The notes under the pieces were generated by a model, which saw only the letters and a program-made list of their open reading frames with translations, had not been told where the DNA came from and did not search any database. Made by a program: the position numbers and the translations under genes. DNA of 64,000 nt from Calycina herbarum (taxonomy: Eukaryota; Ascomycota; Leotiomycetes; Helotiales; Pezizellaceae), in NCBI GenBank assembly GCA_001414485.1, contig LLEY01000036.1, forward strand, positions 248,001 through 312,000, in the 5' to 3' direction. Positions within the stretch are counted from its first letter, which is position 1; each line of letters starts with the position of its first letter. Below are positions 1 to 11,871 of this stretch, piece after piece.

Positions 1-109
1 GGACGCTAGCATCACGCTAGCACAAGCATAAATAGTCGTACTTCGTGTACCTAGAATAGTCACAGAGAATACAATACCCATATGCAACCAAACAGATTTA
101 TAACCAAGT

Positions 110-197
110 CATACCAACACTAGGAAATAAGAAAATTTCTAAAAACACACGGTTTACAAAATATCGTCAAAAGGGAAGCTTAATTCGCAACTCACTG
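110..197. mobile_element. Right terminus of a Tc1/mariner-type MITE
   Basis: The end sequence GGAAGCTTAATTCGCAACTC followed by ACTG and then TA matches the ends of the element at 39489-39995. About 80 bp of terminal-inverted-repeat sequence is recognisable, including a block like aaaacacacggtttaca. The other end is not visible and presumably lies before the window. No coding capacity is seen. Family assignment rests on the TA flank and the shared termini; this copy alone would be uninformative. Confidence 0.7.
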
Positions 198-852
198 TAA
201 TTCAAACAACCTGGGAAAGTAGGCTTATTATCTATCCCAGCTTCAATCTACTTCCCAAGCCACCATGTAATGACAATTTACTGTCAACATTGGATTCCGA
301 GATGATATCTACGAGAATACAGATCAGATAAGGCCTCCATGCTTCAACATCAATACCCCCATGATACTTACTGAACGCCGGGCCTAAACATAAGAGGAGC
401 CTATTCAATAAAAATGCCTGAACACCAGAGCCAGACGACTCAACCCTCCAAGCTAAAGCACAATAACTTCACTTTTGCAATACCTGAGAAATGGGGCAGA
501 AGGTGAATTGAGCAGCATGAAACTTCTCATCCTTTATCCAGCAATCATTGGGTAAAGAAAAAAATAAGCTAATAAGAATGTTCACAGCCCCCCTCAAGGC
601 TGATCCTCGCTTAACACCGTTGCCGAGCCCCTATCAGAACATAGTGGACCCACAGTGGACCAGGCATCTAGTTTTATCTTGATATCTTGATCTGGGAATT
701 CGGGATTTCCTCTACTTCTGACCCAACAACAAACATACACCATTTCCGAATTCCAACAAAGACATCACCATTCTCTTGGAAAGGTTTGTCGATCACCTTG
801 TTCACTCTTGTTATCATTCTTCTCAAGGGAAAAAACTGATTTTAAGACACAG
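198..852. other. Intergenic, upstream region of the gene at 853
   Basis: No open frame with coding character was found. The last 100 bases before the ATG are pyrimidine-rich and resemble a fungal promoter and leader, but no specific element can be named. Confidence 0.4.
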
Positions 853-1395
853 ATGTCTCAGTCTAATGGCAGCAATCAACGCACCAGCATGTATGACCCC
901 GTTCGTGAGGCCGCTGCTGTAAGTAATCACACCTAATGTCCAAGAATTGCTCATGCCTATTGACATCTCTTTCACAGCAATATTCCAACACCTCCAATGC
1001 CACTTTAGCACAAGGAGGCGATAGTGGCACGACACATCGAAACAATCCAGTACGTGAGTCCGCTGTAAGTTATTGAATCAAATGTCTTTCATGCATACTA
1101 TAATACTAATATCTCCTCGGCAGGCATCAGCTAGCCACGCAAATCCCATTGGAGCTGCTGAGGAGAAGGCGAAGGAGGATGGAGCTACTAAGGCCGCTGG
1201 AGATGAGCGTGAGAAGGAATTGATGGCAGCTCGTGAGGCTAGGATCGCCGGAGTTGCTATGGATGAGACCTCGGCCACGGTGTTCATGAACTCGTAAGAT
1301 ATTCCTCCTCACTTTCTCTACAATCATATTAACTGATTTCCAGGACCTTGGAGGCTATGGATAAGGAATTGAGCGGTGATATCCCGGGTTTGTGA
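853..1395 (+). CDS. Small hypothetical protein, four exons (124 aa)
   Basis: Exons 853-918, 978-1064, 1124-1293 and 1344-1395 join in frame. All three introns are GT-AG (59, 59 and 50 nt; donors GTAAGT, GTAAGT, GTAAGA). The protein begins MSQSNGSNQRTSMYDPVREA. It is hydrophilic and probably disordered, and carries a repeated module of the type DPVREAAA / NPVRESA at the ends of exons 1 and 2, so these two exons may be an old duplication. The third exon encodes a charged, Ala/Glu/Lys-rich helix (around AEEKAKEDGATKAAGDEREK). No signal peptide, membrane segment or known domain is visible. Function is unknown. The consistent splice signals make the gene model convincing even though the family is not recognised. 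Confidence 0.75.
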
Positions 1396-3086
1396 AATGA
1401 AATATTTACCTGTGCTCGGCTTGGATTTTGTGGTTACTTTACACAAGTTTATAGACTCAAATTTTTGAGCAACTTTCTTACCACAAGGTAGTGTGAAGAA
1501 ATAATACCAAGAACTCCAATCTCTCAAAGTCTCTTGATTCAAAATGTGAAAACATTTAAAGTACCCGAGTATAGCATCTAGTATAAGCAATTAACCTTCA
1601 GTGACCTGTCTTACTTCATTCACCAATTATATACTTAACTAATTCTGTTTAAACTTACTATATTCAACCTCTATAGGTCGTTCAAATAACTTAAGTATCT
1701 AATATATCTAAGATATTAATTTTAAATAACTGTTACTAGAATAAGTAGTGAATACTATATACTTTTAAACTATTTGAGACTTTATTTCATTCATTTAGTT
1801 AACCTAATTGTCTTAAACACTACGATTTAATAGCTTAATTTACTAGACTCACTACTTAATACTATAAAGTGACAACGTGATTGGTCGATTCCGCAATTTG
1901 TGAAGAAAGCATAGCAGACCCCCATTTCTTAAGCCATTATCACACCTTTCCAAGCCCAAATACAATTTGGGGCTTTGCTGGGCTGGTCAAGCAGCTCAGT
2001 GACAGTTCGCTCAATAACAGCGAATTCGACAAGCAAAGAATACAAATGATGTCACGAGTTTACAACTCGCACCTTATTGAGCTTTCACTAGTAGCCTTCC
2101 TCAGATTTCGACTCGTAGTTGGGGAGCGAGAGCCTCTGTCATCTAACCAACATCTACTAAGAAGTGTTCTGCTAAACCTCTGAAATAATCAAATTACTCG
2201 CCTAATTTCCCAAAACACTTAGAAATAACTCAAACAAACGCTCTCAGTATATCTAAGCCTTGTGTCTCTCGCCTCTTAAGTATTCAGGTCTTCTAGTATA
2301 ACACGCTTACTCAAACTAAAATCGGACCAGACAACTTTCTCCGCCACGCGTAAACGTCACTCAATATTATGTTTCATGCCACAACACCATGTATGTAAAC
2401 TTAAACCAAACAGTGGTAGAGGTGCAAAAGCAAAACGCTAAAGCATCATTTAATTTCAACCCCACCCTTTATAAACAACCTAACGTCTAAACCGCTAGGT
2501 ATTTCGATTGGGTATTGTAGCTGGGTCTCCTTAGGTTGGTCCGGAATATCTGTATTTCACTACTGGAGATTAAGCTGAGGGTTTTATATATAAGGTTTGT
2601 GATAGAAAGAAAGGTTTCTAGTTATCTATTATTTCAGAAGTATTATTTACATTCTTTGTTTCAAAGATGTTTAGAAGAATTGAGATTCGTTCGTTTTAGT
2701 TGGTAGATTGCTTTTTAGGCGTGCGATTCGATTATTCTAGAGACGTGGGTAAGAGAACTTGGACTGGACATACTTTGACATGTCTTCTAGTCAAGTTAGA
2801 TATCGGGTTATCACAAGTGACGACTCAATAGCAAAGACGAAAAAAGACGGTTTGTCCGATTCAACCCAGACTGTTAATGCGATCTTTGGTAATTGAAAAG
2901 AATATTTGATTTTCGTCATTGCGTCATTTTATATTGTTGTAGTTATAATTCAGAGCTATAATTTGTCATGATATTCCCAGTGGTGTTTTTAGAGCATGGA
3001 CCAGTCGAAGCTATACACGATCAAACAGCCCGCGTTAATTTAATTAGCTGATACATGAATGTTCATCAGGAAAATCCGAAGACACG
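1396..3086. other. AT-rich gene-poor interval
   Basis: Very AT-rich sequence, most marked at 1600-1870, of the kind left by RIP. A 100-codon open frame at 1881-2183 (+) lacks an ATG start and shows no recognisable domain; it may be a relic. A 37-codon frame starting with ATG at 2779 is not supported by anything else. No RNA gene or clear repeat unit was identified. Confidence 0.4.
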
Positions 3087-3345
3087 ATGAATACACAAGG
3101 AGAAGATGCTTCAGCAACGCCTGAACAGAATAAACATCAAAACCGATGCTGTTGCTGCGGACAAAATCTCCGCTCCAAAACTGAACCAGCTCCGCTAAAA
3201 AAGGTCAGTCTTTGCTCTTTCTATAATCGCATTGATATACTGATAAGCCTAGCTTAAGTAGGAGGAGCAACCTCTTACCAACGATTTCGGGCTTACAATC
3301 GCTGTCGGATTCGCATTTGTAATATATAGTAACTATTTCATATGA
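3087..3345 (+). CDS. Cys-motif/TM small protein family, copy A (66 aa)
   Basis: Two exons, 3087-3203 and 3262-3345, are separated by a 58-nt GTCAGT...TAG intron in phase 0. Exon 1 encodes a polar N-terminus ending in the cysteine cluster CCCCGQ (residues 21-26). Exon 2 encodes EEQPLTNDFG followed by a single hydrophobic segment (TIAVGFAFVIY) and stops shortly after. The same architecture (polar N-terminus, CxxCG-type cluster, phase-0 intron, P-L-x-N-x-FG, then a membrane segment) occurs at 3778-4199 and 49674-50049, which is the main support for this being a gene. This copy is the most divergent and shortest of the three. A membrane-anchored metal-binding or lipidated Cys protein is possible but unproven. 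Confidence 0.6.
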
Positions 3346-3777
3346 ACTGGGTTTGAGGATCTTGTAAGAGCAGTCCTAGGGAAGAAAGTGAGAGGATTCG
3401 TAATAGGATTTAGAATTGCGAGGCTTTTTAGTTGGTTTTGATAGTCGTGTAGGAATCATAGTAGAAAGGTTATTAAGCTGTCATCTCTTTTATATATTAT
3501 ATTAGATTTAAACACTCAAAAGTATCTCCACTCTATAGCAGGTGTCACAGGCCCTCTATTCTCTAATTTGAAATACTTAGTTTGAAAGAAGTAAGTATAT
3601 GTCTATTAAAAATAAACCATTAATTTATACACGTGGAAACCTCGTTTTTATATTTTTCAAACAGTGAAAACCTAGACAGTAACGCGTTTATCCCATCTTG
3701 AGCATTTTACACAAGTTCTAACATAATCCAAACGCAGAGACGTTCCGGACCAACTTAAACAGATCCAGCTACAAAAT

Positions 3778-4199
3778 TCAGCCAAATATTCTAGCAGTTT
3801 GAAATCCGACAAAGAATCCTGAATTAAACAGACTTTCCTTTGGCTGAAGTATGTGTTTTCCGACACCTAACGCAACTCCTAGCCTTCCAATATGATTATA
3901 CAATCCTCCAATCTGCCGATACTGAATGTAGTTGAGAATACACATCGCTCCTAACATCGTCCCGAATATGACTATTATTAAGCAGCCAAAGTTATTGTCG
4001 AGGGGTATTCATCCCAGGCAATCTGAATTTTGTTAGTACCTTTTATCACGGAACGTCAGCTTGCACTCCTAGAACATACAACTATGACCTCTTTTTTTAT
4101 TTGTCCACAATGAGTACAACTTCCACAGCGAGAGCAGGAGCCCTTTGGTACGCTCTCTAATTCCCATCCTCCGGGACTGTTGCTAATTTGTTGGGGCAT
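3778..4199 (-). pseudogene. Cys-motif/TM family, copy C, frameshifted
   Basis: Exon 1 (4199-4089) starts at an ATG and encodes 37 residues ending in CSRCGSCTHCGQIKKE. A 66-nt intron (4088-4023) carries a textbook branch point, TACTAAC, and a TTCAG acceptor. Exon 2 matches copy B closely (LDNNFGCLII, GTMLGAMCILNYIQ, IGRLGV) but one base is missing near 4008-4012 relative to copy B, so the spliced frame reaches a stop before the membrane segment. Downstream the homologous frame stays open to 3778. It lies tail-to-tail with copy A, about 430 bp away. Either a recent pseudogene or a sequencing deletion. Confidence 0.65.
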
Positions 4200-4905
4200 T
4201 TTGGGAGACTTATTGGGGCGATGTATTCCGATGAATGTCAGAGAAGAAGTAGAAACTGGAAGGTATCGAAGTTGCTGACATTATTTTTAGATAGGTTTGC
4301 TCTTACATATGAAGGAGTGATTTGATCAAGTCTTTAGCAGCCAACTGAGGTAGTTCAATCAAATAAGTCGACAGAAAATTAGCTCTGGTTTGGTTATGTG
4401 CTAACGCTACCAGTGAGATTATGAGGTCAGAATTCGGGCGCTAAGAATTTGAAGGAAACGAAGCGACTAGGAAGTTGTAAATGTGTATTATTGTAAGTAA
4501 ATAGTGCAATTTGAAGAACCCAAGCTGCAATTGCGTCAGTAATAGCCTGTCTATTGAAAAGGTCCTCGAAATGAGGCATGCGATAAAAAACTTGAAAATA
4601 ACTTCTCTCCCCTAACTTCTCAGCCAATGAGTATCTCATAATCAAAACACAAGTCCTTCACATATCATTCTTTTCATCTTTAGCCCCCCCCCCGATGGCA
4701 TTTCTGCGTCTTCTAATATCCCGCGTTCCAAAGCCTGACACCCACAAAGCGTCACAACCGAACCAAGCCAAACGCCCAAGCTAAAACAGTTCCATCATGG
4801 CTTCATCTCAAAACAATTCTGCGAAAAATCAAATGATCAGCAAGTCGTGGGAGGTTGAAGACGTTATTTGAGGCTGGTCGGCCCATCAATCCTAGTCCAG
4901 CAAGC
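4200..4905. other. Intergenic, no gene seen
   Basis: AT-rich with short open frames only. A C9 run lies near 4684. Nothing supports a gene. Confidence 0.4.
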
Positions 4906-5500
4906 GTAGAGTGAGATTTTGTTTTCCTCGTTCCACTTGACCCTACGGTCCTATGACCGTATGTCCTATATCCCAAGCAGCCATCATGAAGTGAAAGTTC
5001 GTGTTTGTCATCCCAGACCGTCCGTACATCCCAGCTCCAGTTCCAGTTCCAGTGTAAAGTGAAAGTTGAATTTCTCCCCTAGAATTGCTAGTCAGTCCCA
5101 CAAGTTTGAAGCGAAATTCGATTTTACCCACTCACCTGGCCAAAGGTAAGTAGTGGGGTATTCCGTTCCAGTTGGTCATACCTACACGTTCCCGCCAACC
5201 AACATAGAGCAAAAGTTAGGTTTTCCCATCCCAGACTTATTGTTCCAGAACCAATCCCACGAGCATAAAGCGAAAGTTAGGTTTTGTTGTTCCTAGCTAG
5301 TCCCACGAGTATAGAGCGAAAGTTGGGTTTTGCTGTCTCTCAGACTCGTTGGTTCGTCCAAGCTCCACAGCATAGAGTGAAGGGATGGTTTTGTCGACCC
5401 ACCGTCGCCGGTATAAACTGAATTTTCTCTCCAAGAACCTCACCAAGTCCACAACTTCTCCACCACCCAGGAAAGCCAGAGCTATAGAGCGAAAGTTGGG
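4906..5500. repeat. Degenerate tandem repeat with core AGCGAAAGTT-GGTTTT
   Basis: About eight to ten imperfect copies of a unit with the core ataGAGCGAAAGTTaGGTTT are spaced 45-75 bp apart. Clear cores lie near 4990, 5057, 5112, 5208, 5268, 5315, 5375 and 5486, and many are followed by a CCCaCGAG-like block. Best conserved in the 5200-5500 part. No coding frame explains the periodicity. It could be a decayed minisatellite or an array of protein-binding sites. Confidence 0.75.
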
Positions 5501-7013
5501 GGATTTTTTTAATTTTATACCCGATCCCCTTTTTTTTAATTCATGAAAGAAATTAACCAAAAATCGTAGCATAGTAATCGAATGTTTGCAGTAAAAACGA
5601 ATGTGGTTGAGGCTAATTAAAGAACCATAGACAAAGAGACTGTCTGGAAGACCCGCGGACAAATCTCCATCCCCCTAACACTCTCTAGCCGGAGCAATTC
5701 GATTCTCCTAGAATTCTAGAATAGCTCAACTATTTAGATCGACAAGAGACCAGGCGGGCATTTCCGCAACCTGCAAGCATCGCTCTCGAGTGAAATTTAT
5801 GATCAACATCACACCAAGTCCCTCTCATCAAAGTTCATCGGGAGATGAAAGGCGCTAGGCTATAAAAACAAACGCCCCAGGAACCATAAAACTTCTTGAT
5901 TCTCTCCCAGAAATCTATAATCATGCTAAGTACTTCATAACACCGCCCCCGAAACAGAGCATTCATCAAAATAATATTATCACAAAACACCACATATTCA
6001 TAAGATTACTTTTCCAAAGTAAGACAGCACTTGCTAATCAACAACTCAAACCAGATTTCCAAAGACCACCAAGCCATATCAAAATCCATGACAGGTTGCT
6101 AACTTCCATTCAAGGTCCTACTTCGGCAAGTGATCTATACAAGATCCGCCATTGTACGACAAAGTTTAGGAGAATTGAGAAAATAGAGTTTCCATTCTCC
6201 CATTTCGTTTCGGACAAGCTGAAAGTAATACCATGTAGACTGATCTCGATTCCGGAACCGTCGGGTGGCCTTTACTTCGTAGAATTATCATAACCACGAA
6301 TCAAAAAAATCTTATCCACGTATAGCAAAATCGCTGTCTCGTTCATCTACCTTCGACCCACATGCGAAAAGCAAGAGCGCAGCACCTCCCTCCCGAGTAA
6401 ATCCAGACCCTTAAGGCAAATGAAACGAAGAGCATCAAAAAAAGAAGAAACTTAAATGTAGCTGCAAAGCAATAGAGGTACATATCCATGATAATTTGGG
6501 GAAAAACCGCCTATCTGCTACGTCTGTCTCTGCCTTGATCTACGAATCAATATCAATCATCGAATCATTCCTTTCCAAGCCAGTCCAAAGCCGGCAGCAC
6601 ACTCTTGTCTTGCACCCTTCCAGTACTGTCATTCCCATCCATATCATCTGGGCTCGAAAAAAGAAGATAAGAACGCGTGCTATGCTAGTTTCCCACTTTC
6701 CCACCATCTTTGGATTTCTCCTCTCCAGTTTCTTCTTATCCACAAAAAGGGAAAAAAGGCAAACCCATGGGAATAAATTCGCCCGTAGAAAACACCCCAC
6801 GAAAATGTGACCAGGAAAAAAAAAGAAGCGAACCTCAAGAAGAGAAAGAAAAAGTTGACGTGAGTTACATACGGTTTTCCTTCACCCACTCCCATCTTAC
6901 ACCCCTCCCTATTTGCACCGGAAATAACAACCAGTTTAATTTGCAATTATCAGGCCAGCAAGCATACCATAGTACAAAAGCAAGCAAGCCACTACCTTCA
7001 ATTATCCATTTAT
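5501..7013. other. Intergenic between the tandem repeat and VAP
   Basis: No convincing gene. Several frames of 65-110 codons overlap on both strands without splice-consistent continuation or recognisable domains. Sequence 6400-6850 is purine-rich on the plus strand and probably includes the 3' untranslated region of the minus-strand gene ending at 7014. Confidence 0.4.
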
Positions 7014-8283
7014 CTAGAAAAAGAGATAGGCAAGCAAGAAGCTGAGCAGACAAAGTGCCGCGACGATTTGTAATGGGACCCCACCTTGTGATGCCTGAAC
7101 TCGGTGTGCTACGTCGTTGACAGTTGCATTTGACGTCTCGCCAGCAGCCACCTTTCGCATTCGCAAGCCCGCCTCATTTCCATAACCTGCAATTGTTGCC
7201 TTCGCATCTGTCAATTGGGCCTTGAGCTCGTCGTAGGAGAGTGGTACGGCTGCTGCGACGGTTGAACCAACAGATGCTCCTCCAGAGGATTTGCCAGAGG
7301 CGGGGTTGAAAGCTGAGGCTTTGGCGTCACCGAGGGATTTGGCATTGCTTGGTTCGTCTTCGAGTCTCGAGGTAGGGCCGACTGAGGGTGCTAGTGATCG
7401 TCGAGAGGAAGTTTCGGGGGTGTATGTTGCCTCTGGGGATGGGGATCGGGCGCTGCTATAGGCTGGTGGTGCGGTTGATGGCGTCTCAAGCTGCTCAGTC
7501 TACGGATTTAGCATATAGAAACGAGGATAAGGAACTGAAGTGGAACTTACAGCACCGTTAGACCCTCCATTAACTCCATTTCTCATCGGTGTAACTGCTC
7601 CTCCTGATGAACCACCAGCTGCAAGATAGATCACCTTAATCTTCTTCTCTTGGACAGAGGATTTCTCAGCAGCGTCGACATGTTGCCACTTGTGGAATGT
7701 TAGCGATCATGCAAGAAAGGCGAGGAAGAAATCCTACAATTGACGTTGTGTCGGTAAACTCCTTATCGGCGGTGACTGCGACGGATTGAACCAAGAACTT
7801 GTCTCTGCATTTTGCCTCAGGGGGGGGTTCCTGTTTCATAGCCTGCAATAGAACTGCGGGGAAGTTATCAGTACATTGGACCCTTCCTTGTAATAGTTGA
7901 TCGGATACGTGTGCACATACCAGTAACCTCGACCTCCTTTCCTGGTTCGACTCGACCGGAGTTGGGGCGGACGCAGTACCTGGAGAGCTATGTTAATGGA
8001 CCTCATCTTCGATATTCGGGAGTTGGATGAGCGTACTGCTTGGGGGCGGTAGTTTTGACCTGCAGATTGGCATTCAAATTAGTATATTGAGCGCTTGGAG
8101 TAAATCAAAGGAGGGGACTTGCGTACCTTGAAAGCAATGGGTGTGTGATTTGGATTTCTGATCTTGAGAGTTTGCGACACCTCCTGCGTAAATGGGCCTG
8201 CATGCAGGTTAGAAATGCCACCGATGCACGCGTGATGACATACGTTGGAAGCCTAGCTCCTGGGGATCGATCTCGACAGACAT
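7014..8283 (-). CDS. VAP-family ER membrane protein (Scs2-like, 310 aa)
   Basis: Seven exons: 8283-8244, 8197-8127, 8059-8037, 7979-7921, 7853-7738, 7688-7551 and 7499-7014. Phases close exactly to give 310 aa. The N-terminal 120 residues form an MSP domain: MSVEIDPQELGFQ, RPFTQEVSQTLKIRNPNHTP (the conserved region contacting FFAT motifs), VKTTAPKQYCVRPNSGRVEP and CRDKFLVQSV. A Ser/Pro-rich linker follows (about 170-250), then a short coiled-coil region and a C-terminal hydrophobic tail, LQIVAALCLLSFLLAYLFF, typical of tail-anchored ER proteins. Family role: VAP proteins tether the ER to other membranes and recruit FFAT-containing lipid-transfer proteins. The intron before WQHV uses an AAG acceptor. 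The gene is divergent from the UBX gene at 9005. Identification is firm; the yeast name Scs2 is used by analogy. Confidence 0.93.
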
Positions 8284-9004
8284 GATGGCGGATTCGTGGT
8301 GGTGGGAATTATTGGGAATTATTGGGGTATTATTTCGTGGGTTGGAGAGCAAAACGTGGTGTTGTGTTTGGGCAAGGATCGAAGAGGCCAGCCAGACGAG
8401 CGGAGCTCCCGTGAGAGTCTGTCTGCGCGCCGAGATGGTGTTTGGGGGTGAATCTGGAATAATAGGGCACCGAGAGGATCGAGGCGACGGCGACGGCGAC
8501 GGCGACGGGAAACGATGGTGTGCGGTGTATGCGCGGAGAGAGGAGGGAGGAGGGAGGATCGGAGTCTCTCGAAGACCTGGATTTGGGGTTGAGTATTAGA
8601 TTGTATGTGTAGTTCAACTGGTGGTTGTGGTTGTGTGTTGAAGTCGAGCTGGAAACGTCATTGATACCACCACCACCCATTCCAGGGAGTCAGCTCAGCT
8701 TCAGACGCCAGACACGCTTCAGAATAGCCCGCCACAGCCCGGCCGAGGCGGGTGCGCGCTAGTGCGACCAATAGCTGTGCCTACGGAACTTCAGGGAAGC
8801 ACTAGACAGATTATACATCAGAACATCACTAGAAACTAATTCACTAAACACTAGGCTATTTTCTAGAGATTTTTACTAAAAGCAGAGAGATTTCCCTTCT
8901 GTCTACAAATCTTTCCACAACTTCCACCAACATTTCCGTACCATCCGCACCATCCATACCTTACCCCTCTACCACCATCATCTACAGTCCTTCATCACCC
9001 CACC
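8284..9004. promoter_or_regulatory. Shared intergenic region of the divergent VAP and UBX genes
   Basis: The two start codons are 721 bp apart and face away from each other. The UBX side has a pyrimidine-rich leader ending CACCATGG, a good fungal start context. A short (ACGGCG)n-like run lies near 8488-8510. No specific factor site can be named. Confidence 0.5.
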
Positions 9005-10213
9005 ATGGCTACCCCTTCGGATTTGAGCCAGCTCTTGGAGATGGGCTTCGACAAGGAACGAGCAGAGTTAGCAGTCAAGAAGACCGGTGGATGTAAGCTT
9101 CCCTCCCATTCCTTCTGCAAATGCAAAGCTAACAATTCCCAGTGCAAGATGCCCTACAATGGCTCGAGGACAACCAAGACAAATCCCTAGAGGACATCTC
9201 TGCCCCCGCCGCATCCGACGAGACCGACCCAAACATCGAACCAGAGGCATTGAAGGAAGGAGAGGTCGCTCAATCACTCGTATGCAATGAATGCGGAAAG
9301 AAGTTCAGAAGCATGGCACAGGCAGAGTTCCACGCCAGTAAGACGTATGTTTGTCTGCGGGGTAGTGATAGTTATACATACTGATGCATCAATGTAGGGA
9401 GCATACAGATTTTGCAGAGTCCACCGAGGAGATCAAGCCTCTTACTGAGGAGGAGAAGAAGGCGAGACTTGCTGAGCTCAAGGCGGGTGTTGCTGAGAAG
9501 CGGGCTAAGCAAGCGGTCATTGACAAGGAGGAACAGCGCAAGAACGAGGTATGGTTTATCATTTCTTTTCAGTTTACCTCACATTCCTTCTTCGTACGAG
9601 GAGACATAAGATCTTACTTCTCCGGGATATTTCCATTTGGGAAAGAGGGCACTTCTTTACACCATCTTCTCACAACACTTTTTATTCCCGGAACTAACAT
9701 TCCGCCCCTCAGAAAATCCGCCAAAAGGCCACCCGTGAAGTCCAAGATATCAAGGAGAACCTCGAAAAACAAGAGCAAATCAAAGCCGCCGCCGCAAAGC
9801 GCGCCGAAAAACTCGCCGACATCGCAGCAAAGAAGCGAATCCAAGAGAAGATCGCAGCCGACAAAGAAGATCGACGTCTCAAAGCCCAGAAAGTAAAGGC
9901 CGAGCGAGAAGGCCGTCAAGTAGCACAAGCCGCCGAGCCAGTCGCAGCACCCATTCCAGCCAGCGAGAGAAAGGCAGTAGTTCATACGGAGGCAAGATTG
10001 AGATTACAATTAGCGAGTGGAACTGTACAAAAGACTTTCGGAGTTGACACTACGCTTTTTGAGGTCGCGGAGGCGCTTAAGGCCGATGGTGCCGAAAGTG
10101 TGGAGAGTTTCACTATGAACTTTCCTAGGAAGACGTTTAGTGGAAGTCTTGACTTTGGGAAGACTCTCAAGGAGGCGGGTTTGGTTCCTAGTGCGGTTTT
10201 GATCGTCAAGTAA
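9005..10213 (+). CDS. UBA-zinc finger-UBX protein (SAKS1/UBXN1-like, 313 aa)
   Basis: Four exons (9005-9092, 9143-9344, 9398-9548, 9713-10213) join in frame. Domains in order: an N-terminal UBA domain (LSQLLEMGFDKERAELAVKK, then LQDALQWLEDNQD), a C2H2-type finger around residue 95 (CNECGKKF...H...H), a long Lys/Glu/Ala-rich coiled coil (about 125-230), and a C-terminal UBX domain (RLRLQLASGTVQKTFGVDTT to AGLVPSAVLIVK). This is the architecture of UBXN1/SAKS1-type adaptors, which bind ubiquitinated substrates through UBA and the AAA ATPase Cdc48/p97 through UBX, linking them to proteasomal handling. Intron 3 is 164 nt, longer than its neighbours. All splice sites are GT-AG and phases close exactly. 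Confidence 0.93.
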
Positions 10214-11321
10214 GGGGATGAGGCGGAGTAAAAAATTGGGGAGTTGACTTTCTCGGATCATGACTCGGATGGTATATGGCATATGACGGCGTTGAGGATG
10301 ATAGGTTTCTTTGGCAAATGAATGAACAAGTCCGGCAGGCGGACAGGGGCATTAGGGTTGGGTTACTCATTTCAAGAAACAGATATGGCATATACCCAGA
10401 ACACATTTGCATGACACTTTTACAATACTTTGCATTGCTAAACTTTGATTTTTGCAATCTTCTGCGTTTCTCTTTGGAAGAGGATTTTAATTTTCCGTCT
10501 TTTTGACAGGCCCCGATTTGTCCTCACAAACGAATGCAAGGCACGCACATCTGATCTAGGAGCGAGTACATGCAAGACTGGGTGACAATGAGTGTCTTCT
10601 CAGTGGATGGGCTGGCAACAACAATTGCCAAAAATGAAAAGTTGATTAGATGGTTTGGATTCAGGCGCTTTTTTGCATTTCGTGTTTCTCTTTCTTTTGC
10701 TGTAAGTTTATACAACTACCAAATTTTGCTGGAATCTACGGGAGCTAGGAAACAAGTTTTGATATGTATTAGGCAGATAAAGTAGATTGTAGGAATGTCA
10801 TTTGAAGCGGCATTTCTTAAAACGAGCACTGTGTTTTAACACTCATTGATTAAATAGTATTTTCAGTACTAATTCAAGTAAGAGTTTCTGTCATTATGCC
10901 TCGTATACTAGACCGGAGAAAATATACTATTCTAAAAGTTTAATATAATAAAAACAAACTAAAAAAACTTATTAGATGAGTTCATTCGACGCTTTCCACA
11001 GGTTCTATTCATTATATGCCACTCCGTTCGAATAACTTGATTATTCTAGGCGCTCTGGAAGAATATTGTTTGCTTATGTATTGTTCATGTGTACGGGGTG
11101 GTTTAGTAGAGACTCTTACTAATTTAGTCAAAAAGAGTGTCATTTTAGTAAATCTACCTACTTCCTACTTCATAAGCCACTTCTCGAGTCTTTTGATAGT
11201 GGCGAATCGACCTTTTAGCCTTAATTCCACTCTTAATTCCCTCTCAATTCCTGCAGAGCACCTAAGTTTCTTAATAAGCGCGGTTAATACAACGAAGTCT
11301 AGGTTGATCGAGAATTATTGT
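10214..11321. other. Intergenic downstream of UBX
   Basis: Open frames of 60-105 codons occur on both strands but none shows a domain or splice-consistent extension. Sequence after about 10800 becomes AT-rich and shades into the repeat island. Confidence 0.4.
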
Positions 11322-11395
11322 GCTTGTTGAATTGCTAAATAGTTACTTGGTAGAATCACAGTTTAATATTTACTTCTTTGTATCACCTTTTGCGA
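11322..11395. repeat. Dispersed repeat R1, copy 1
   Basis: The stretch from tgcttgttgaattgctaaat through gttacttggtaga to tcaccttttgcg matches 20198-20275 with only scattered changes and small indels. Both copies sit beside members of a second repeat (R2). Element type is unknown. Confidence 0.75.
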
Positions 11396-11419
11396 GGGGG
11401 GGGTTTTTCGGGGGGGGGG
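11396..11419 (+). repeat. Paired poly-G runs (G8 and G10)
   Basis: A run of eight G, then TTTTTC, then a run of ten G immediately follow repeat R1. Such runs can form G-quadruplexes and are also prone to slippage and assembly error. The other R1 locus has a shorter G7 run about 180 bp downstream, at about 20452. Confidence 0.7.
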
Positions 11420-11871
11420 TTGCTCAAGTCTTTGATTTCATAAAGCAAACTATGACTCTAGATAGAGCCTCCACCGCGATCTTCCCATAAAACATTGATT
11501 TTTAGCCTTCTTGGTATCTCAACTGAGAGCTTTTCCACCAACCGGGGCCAGGATATCATCGCAAACACAACATCCCTCGCTAGGCACACCGAGAAATGGG
11601 ACGCGAGGCAATGCAATCGATCCGCCCAATGCAAACAAGAATAATGAAAAGAGGAAGTATGGAGCAGAGAATCAGATATCGCAACCAGCTGTCAAGATCC
11701 TCACACCTCAGATCAGATCGTGCTTTTTTTTATGGTACAAAGTGCCGCCGAAAAATATGCTGAATACCGTCTTCGAGATGACCCCCATTGACGCTGTGAT
11801 GCAAAAGGGAGGAAAGCCTGTGGATGCTAGTGTAACATAAGGGCCGTGAATATCGTATGTGAAAACAGTGT

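Noticed and set aside
1881..2183. 100-codon plus-strand frame in AT-rich DNA
   Set aside because: No ATG start, no splice context and no domain; kept only as a comment on the interval.
8282..8680. Overlapping frames of over 100 codons on both strands in the VAP-UBX intergenic region
   Set aside because: GC-rich promoter/leader sequence; composition explains the open frames, and no splice or domain support exists.
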